In this document: positions 5,838-9,255 of the stretch, in pieces
Layout: every line of letters begins with the position of its first letter
Position numbering within the stretch: the stretch's first letter is position 1
DNA from: Gemmatimonadota bacterium
GTDB taxonomy: Bacteria > Latescibacterota > UBA2968 > UBA8231
Direction: 5' to 3'
Assembly (NCBI GenBank): GCA_026706165.1
Contig: JAPOZF010000579.1
Location: forward strand, 1-9,255
DNA length: 9,255 nucleotides
The notes under the pieces: generated by a model
What the model saw: only the letters and a program-made list of their open reading frames with translations
Told to the model about the DNA's origin: nothing
Database searches by the model: none
Position numbers and translations under genes: made by a program

Positions 5838-5893
5838 GCGCGTTCGACCTCTTGAAGGATGGGCCGGAGGTCGAGTTTCCGGTGCGCCGGTAG
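5834..5893 (+). other. Short ORF overlapping the remnant's stop, counterpart of the one at 1212
   Basis: GTG at 5834 overlaps the TGA as GTGA and opens VSAFDLLKDGPEVEF..., stopping at TAG 5891-5893 after 19 codons. Its first six codons match those at 1212 (MSAFEL) with only silent or conservative changes. Beyond that the two diverge. It is either a remnant of a translationally coupled gene or the tail of a duplicated segment. The unrecognised gene at 5904 begins 10 nt after its stop, and GAGAGAGGGGA lies between them. Confidence 0.3.
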
Positions 5894-5903
5894 AGAGAGG
5901 GGA

Positions 5904-6659
5904 ATGGCTCCCGGCCGCACCGAAATGTCTGGCTTTTGCCAGCATATCCAGGACGCCATTCGCGTCAACAGGCAACGCCGGCCGATATACGAAGCGATGG
6001 CTGGCAGGCTTGCCCGGAGAGCATCGGACATGCTCATCCGCACGGAATACGTTTGCCTGCCCTTCGCACTGGTTTTCGATCGCCGCGGCAAGAGATTCAA
6101 CGAGGCCGGGATCCCGATAATCCAGGACGATTTCGTGTCCATGGAAGCGATTGGAGACCCTCATGATCCGCCGACTTACGCCAACCGTGCGGGATCGGGC
6201 GAATTCGGGGCTGTGAGAGCAGAGCTCACCGAATACACACGATGTCTGAGGGACAGCGCCAAAACCTTCGATTTCGAACAGGCTGCCCGGGACACTGCAC
6301 GGATGCTGACGGCTGTAGCGGAGCGGGAGACCCGGTGTGAAGCGCACTTTGCAATGGTGCGGCACTTGCTGGAATCCATCGGTCTTGCCGCCGTGAATGC
6401 GATCCGCTTCGCAGAGCTGAGTGCCGGCCAGACGCGGCGTCTGTCCCGCAATCTGCTGATGTTCCAGACCAGAGGAGTGCGGACCTCGGTCGCATTGGAC
6501 CGGCGGGCGCAGGAGGCACACGCTTTGGGCGCTGGTATCATCGTCAACGACGTTCCCCCTATACCGTTCCCCGCGCCTCTACAGGAACGAAACGATGGTG
6601 ATGACGCCACAAGGTTGGGCGATCCGGACGGAAATGTCCGCGGAGCCCATAGGCAATGA
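5904..6659 (+). CDS. Protein of unknown function, 251 aa
   Basis: I do not recognise this protein with confidence. It reads as a real, soluble, mostly helical protein. There is no signal peptide or membrane segment. Amphipathic stretches run at about 105-165 (AVRAELTEYTRCLRDSA..., ARMLTAVAERETR, VRHLLESIGLAAVNAI). A patterned end, RTSVALDRRAQEAHALGAGI (193-212) then IVNDVPPIPFP (213-223), looks like a conserved core motif. The last 25 residues are polar and probably disordered. The stretch LVFDRRGKRFNEAG faintly recalls an FAD-oxidoreductase motif, but no dinucleotide-binding site exists. The start is uncertain: ATG 5904 has a purine-rich GAGAGGGGA almost touching it, ATG 5925 has no ribosome site, and ATG 5859 would overlap the short ORF. 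It converges on reductase 2, with 26 nt between the two stops and no visible terminator. Confidence 0.6.
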   Translation: MAPGRTEMSGFCQHIQDAIRVNRQRRPIYEAMAGRLARRASDMLIRTEYVCLPFALVFDRRGKRFNEAGIPIIQDDFVSMEAIGDPHDPPTYANRAGSGEFGAVRAELTEYTRCLRDSAKTFDFEQAARDTARMLTAVAERETRCEAHFAMVRHLLESIGLAAVNAIRFAELSAGQTRRLSRNLLMFQTRGVRTSVALDRRAQEAHALGAGIIVNDVPPIPFPAPLQERNDGDDATRLGDPDGNVRGAHRQ

Positions 6660-6685
6660 GCCCCTGCCGGCCGCCCTTCGCCGCT

Positions 6686-7699
6686 TCAGATCCGGGTCCG
6701 CCCTTGATAGATGAGAGGATGAACAATCCCGACCTCATCTATCGCAGCGTTGAGGTCGTCCGGGAGTACTCCACTGAGGGCAGCAGAAATATTGAGTTCG
6801 ACTTCCTGGAGATTGCTGAAACCGACAACGATGGACTGTTGCCTTTGCTCTGAAAGCATCCAGCGGATACAGAGTTCCGCCATGGGAATATCAGCGTCCG
6901 CCTGAATATCGAGGAACCTGAAATAGGACGCCCTGAAAGTCTCGTCCATCCAATCGGGAGGACTCTCCCGCCATGCGTATTGGGGCACGGCGAGCCAACC
7001 TTTCATCAATGGTGCCCCGATCACGACGCCTGCCTGCAGGTCTGAAGCAGTCGGGAACAGGAATTCGACAGCATTCCTGAAAACAGGGTTGAACTGATGC
7101 GCCGTCATGACGGAATCAACCCCGATCACTTTCAGGATGCGCGCCAGCACGCGTGCATTCTTGGCCGTCAATCCGATAAAACGGGCCTTGCCGCTGCGCT
7201 TCGCATCCGCTAGGAATTCGACCGCCGGCGCATTTGGGAAGTCGTAGTCCGTGTCATCCTCGATGAGTGCACCCCAGTCCACCGCATCTTCATTTCCGGG
7301 GATATCGTCAGTCCACCATTTCCTGTAGTCCGCTTCGTGAATCTGGATGATGTCCACGTAGTCGGTCTGAAGCCGCTCGAGGGAATCCTCGAACTGCTCC
7401 ATGAGCCGGGCGGCGCTGCGATGCCCCTCCAGGCGGTAGCGCTCCGGGTTTGTAAATCCAACTTTGGTAGCGAGGATGACCTTGTCCCGTTTTCCTTTCA
7501 GGGCCGCGCCCAGCATCGTTTCATCCCTGCCGTCCCCGTAGTTTGCGGCTGTGTCGAAATAGTTCACGCCGTGGTCGATCGCATGATCGACACAACGATT
7601 CACACCATCCTGCCCTTGACCCGCCATGAAGGCAGAGCCCAGTCCGAGTTCACTGACGTCGAGACCTGTCTTGCCCAGAATGCGTGTTTTCATTGCCAT
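6686..7699 (-). CDS. Aldo/keto reductase 2, 337 aa
   Basis: An NAD(P)H-dependent TIM-barrel oxidoreductase. The N-terminus KTRILGKTGLDVSELGLGSA is typical. The tetrad is complete: D49 and Y54 (YFDTAANYGDG), K79 (LATKV) and H121 (IIQIHEAD). It carries an insertion-like acidic/aromatic stretch after the catalytic histidine (YRKWWTDDIPGNEDAVDWG) that reductase 1 lacks. RQQSIVVGFSNLQEVELNI is the late cofactor-binding segment. Start choice lies between ATG 7699 and ATG 7693; neither has a strong Shine-Dalgarno site, only GA-rich sequence upstream. It lies 36 nt downstream of the GH-like gene on the same strand, so the two are probably co-transcribed. Its base composition is clearly lower in GC than that gene, hinting at a separate origin. 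Substrate unknown; a sugar or sugar-derived aldehyde is plausible. Confidence 0.92.
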   Translation of the reverse strand: MAMKTRILGKTGLDVSELGLGSAFMAGQGQDGVNRCVDHAIDHGVNYFDTAANYGDGRDETMLGAALKGKRDKVILATKVGFTNPERYRLEGHRSAARLMEQFEDSLERLQTDYVDIIQIHEADYRKWWTDDIPGNEDAVDWGALIEDDTDYDFPNAPAVEFLADAKRSGKARFIGLTAKNARVLARILKVIGVDSVMTAHQFNPVFRNAVEFLFPTASDLQAGVVIGAPLMKGWLAVPQYAWRESPPDWMDETFRASYFRFLDIQADADIPMAELCIRWMLSEQRQQSIVVGFSNLQEVELNISAALSGVLPDDLNAAIDEVGIVHPLIYQGRTRI

Positions 7700-7735
7700 T
7701 GTTCGTTCTCGTTCTGATTCGTCCGGTCCTTCTGC

Positions 7736-9255
7736 CTACCTGGCGCTGTCGCACCCCAGGACCATCACCTCGCACTGGTGCAGGGTCGGCCACGGGTCCG
7801 GGGTCTGCAGGCCCTCGAGCCCGACCAGGACGAGGTTCTCCCCCCTGCGGACCGGAGGGTCCTCCACCACGAGCCAGGTACCGTACTGGTTCTCCAGCCT
7901 GCCGGCCCCGGCGAGCGGGACGTCGCGGCCGTTGACCCGGCAGAAGATCCGCTCCATGCAGGCTTCGCCATCGGTCAGGCGCAGGCGCAGCTCGGTGCCG
8001 AGTATGCGGCCTTCGGCGAGGCCGGCCTCGATGTCGTCCTCGATACACAGGCTCATCTCGTACCCGGGACCGCCGGTGGCGCGCGCCGGCATGCTCAGGT
8101 CGCGGGGCACTTGCGGGTAATGGTCGCCGGGGGAGTGGTGGACGGCCCCGCCGAGGGCTGAATCCGACACCGAGTAGCTGCGGTCGCGCCGGGCGAGCCG
8201 CCCCGGATCGGCGAGGTCGGTCAGCAGCGCCAGGTGGTCGTCGTTGTACCCCTCTCCCTCGAACGGGGAGGCGCGGTGGTGCCGGTAGTCGTAGTTGAAG
8301 AGGTAGACCCCCGAGGCCCCCTGCTCGTACCCGTTCAGTGCCGCCCCCCGCAGGACCGCGGGCACGCCGCGGTCGTACCCCTCGTGCGGCGAGGTAAGGT
8401 GGGTGGCGCCGTCGAAGCCGACGTAGACCGGCGCCCCGCTCTCCGCGGCGCACGCGACCGCCTCGGCGATGTCGAACCGCGCCGGACAGTACGACGAGGA
8501 GGAGAGCACGAAGAGGTCGGCCACCGGCTCGCGGATCCAGGCCGGGGCGTCGATGCCGATGGCGCGGGCCTCCGCCAGGCAGGGGGGGACGCGGGCGATC
8601 AGGGAGACCGGCTTCGGCTTGCTTTCGCCGTGGCCGCGCACGATGGAACGGGCCTCGCGCATGAACTCCGTGAGGGTGTCGAGGTTGTCGAGCAGGCGCC
8701 CGGGCCGGAAGTAGGGGGGGCCGCGCATCCAGTCGAGCTCGACGCCGTCGAAGTCGTAGCGCTCCAGGGTCTCGTCGACGAGCCCGAGGAAGCGGTCGCG
8801 CACCTCCTCCTGCTCGTAGTCCCACTGCCAGCAGAAGTTCCAGCGGTCGGCGCCGCCGGCACGCGTCGGGGTGGGGGAGCCGATCAGCAGGTCGGGCCGC
8901 GACTTCTTGTGGCGGCTGCGCACCTGCCACTCGCGCGCCTCGTCCGAGGTGTGGGCGTCGTTCATCCGTATCGAGGCGATCGCCGCGATGCCGCGGCGGC
9001 GGCAGCCGTCGATGTAGATCTGCATCAGCTCGCGGCCGTCGGCGATGACGGCGTCCATGCAGTTGTAGAGCTCCTCGAGGCGGCTGAGCTCGAAGCCGCC
9101 GGCGGTCATCTTGCGCACCGGGTTGCCCTCGGCGTCGACGTCGGGGTCGGGGTCCCAGACCTCGGTGTCGTCTCCCCACATGGCCGAGTGGGGGCTGCCG
9201 CGCCAGACGACGTCGTCGTCGATGCCGATGAGCCCGGCTAGGGCGTCGACCCCTG
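7736..9255 (-). CDS. Glycoside-hydrolase-like TIM-barrel protein (GH10-like/GHL group), 5' end outside window
   Basis: A frame of 505 codons ends at TAG (7738-7736) and stays open to the right edge. An ATG at 9181 exists, but the 24 codons before it (VVWRGSPHSA and more) also read as protein, so the true start is probably beyond the window. Counting from that ATG, LMQIYIDGCRRRGIAAIASI (52-71), RYDFDGVELDWMRGPPYF (141-158) and the strand VYLFNYDY are typical barrel elements. The acidic pair in DGVELDW is where such hydrolases carry catalytic carboxylates. Residues from about 335 to the end form a beta-rich accessory domain (ELRLRLTDG, YGTWLVVEDPPVRRGENLVL). Similar two-domain proteins are common in Planctomycetota-like and Poribacteria-like genomes. 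Whether it hydrolyses glycans is inferred. Reductase 2 follows 36 nt downstream. Confidence 0.75.
   Translation of the reverse strand, partial: GVDALAGLIGIDDDVVWRGSPHSAMWGDDTEVWDPDPDVDAEGNPVRKMTAGGFELSRLEELYNCMDAVIADGRELMQIYIDGCRRRGIAAIASIRMNDAHTSDEAREWQVRSRHKKSRPDLLIGSPTPTRAGGADRWNFCWQWDYEQEEVRDRFLGLVDETLERYDFDGVELDWMRGPPYFRPGRLLDNLDTLTEFMREARSIVRGHGESKPKPVSLIARVPPCLAEARAIGIDAPAWIREPVADLFVLSSSSYCPARFDIAEAVACAAESGAPVYVGFDGATHLTSPHEGYDRGVPAVLRGAALNGYEQGASGVYLFNYDYRHHRASPFEGEGYNDDHLALLTDLADPGRLARRDRSYSVSDSALGGAVHHSPGDHYPQVPRDLSMPARATGGPGYEMSLCIEDDIEAGLAEGRILGTELRLRLTDGEACMERIFCRVNGRDVPLAGAGRLENQYGTWLVVEDPPVRRGENLVLVGLEGLQTPDPWPTLHQCEVMVLGCDSAR

Noticed and set aside
5904..6140. FAD-oxidoreductase-like motif (VFDRRGKRFNEAG) in the unknown ORF
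   Set aside because: No Rossmann glycine motif and no other flavoprotein segment in the frame, so the resemblance is probably superficial.
5649..6521. Minus-strand 290-codon frame opposite the 5904 ORF
   Set aside because: Composition rich in Cys, His, Ser and Pro without domain signals. The plus frame reads more like a protein, though this choice is less certain than for the other shadows.
7650..9179. Minus-strand 509-codon frame overlapping the GH-like gene in another phase
   Set aside because: Arg/Pro/Gly-rich out-of-frame shadow of the GH-like gene. It also crosses the reductase 2 start.
8234..9241. Long plus-strand open frame (335 codons) opposite the GH-like gene
   Set aside because: Low-complexity Val/Arg/Gly/Ala-rich translation, antisense to a frame with clear TIM-barrel motifs.

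Overview
The window is accessory DNA from a GC-rich, probably Gram-negative bacterium. Shine-Dalgarno sites, GTG starts and tight gene packing are all bacterial. The gene set (enolase-superfamily enzyme, family-2 amidohydrolase, cupin, beta-hydroxyacid dehydrogenase, phytanoyl-CoA-type dioxygenase, two aldo/keto reductases, GH10-like hydrolase) resembles that of carbohydrate- and acid-degrading uncultured lineages such as Poribacteria, Latescibacterota, Planctomycetota or SAR202-type bacteria. That assignment is inference. No rRNA, tRNA, CRISPR array, intact transposase or integrase was seen.

Layout. 1-96 (-) is the N-terminus of an enolase-superfamily enzyme. It is divergent across a 255-bp spacer from an amidohydrolase (352-1215, +). 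A second + run follows: cupin (1419-1802), beta-hydroxyacid dehydrogenase (1941-2834, preceded by a perfect 20-bp tandem repeat), Fe(II)/2-oxoglutarate dioxygenase (2877-3680) and aldo/keto reductase 1 (3784-4773). Then comes a hicAB toxin-antitoxin operon (4846-5451) with a near-ideal operator palindrome just upstream. About 450 bp after hicB hold no intact gene but do contain the 3' end of a second amidohydrolase (5767-5837). An unrecognised 251-residue ORF (5904-6659, +) converges on a minus-strand pair: aldo/keto reductase 2 (6686-7699), downstream of a large GH-like TIM-barrel protein (7736 to beyond the right edge).

Functional reading. Sugar dehydrogenase-type reductases, a lactonase-type amidohydrolase, an enolase-superfamily dehydratase/racemase and a 3-hydroxyacid dehydrogenase together fit oxidative breakdown of a sugar or sugar acid, with the GH-like protein possibly supplying substrate. 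This is inferred from families; no substrate can be read from the sequence.

The most notable observation concerns the hicAB region. The 3' end of the intact amidohydrolase, including the overlapping start of a following short ORF, recurs downstream of hicAB. A 19-20 nt match to the intact gene's leader lies just upstream of hicAB. This suggests, tentatively, that the toxin-antitoxin module and anonymous DNA replaced the body of a second amidohydrolase gene.
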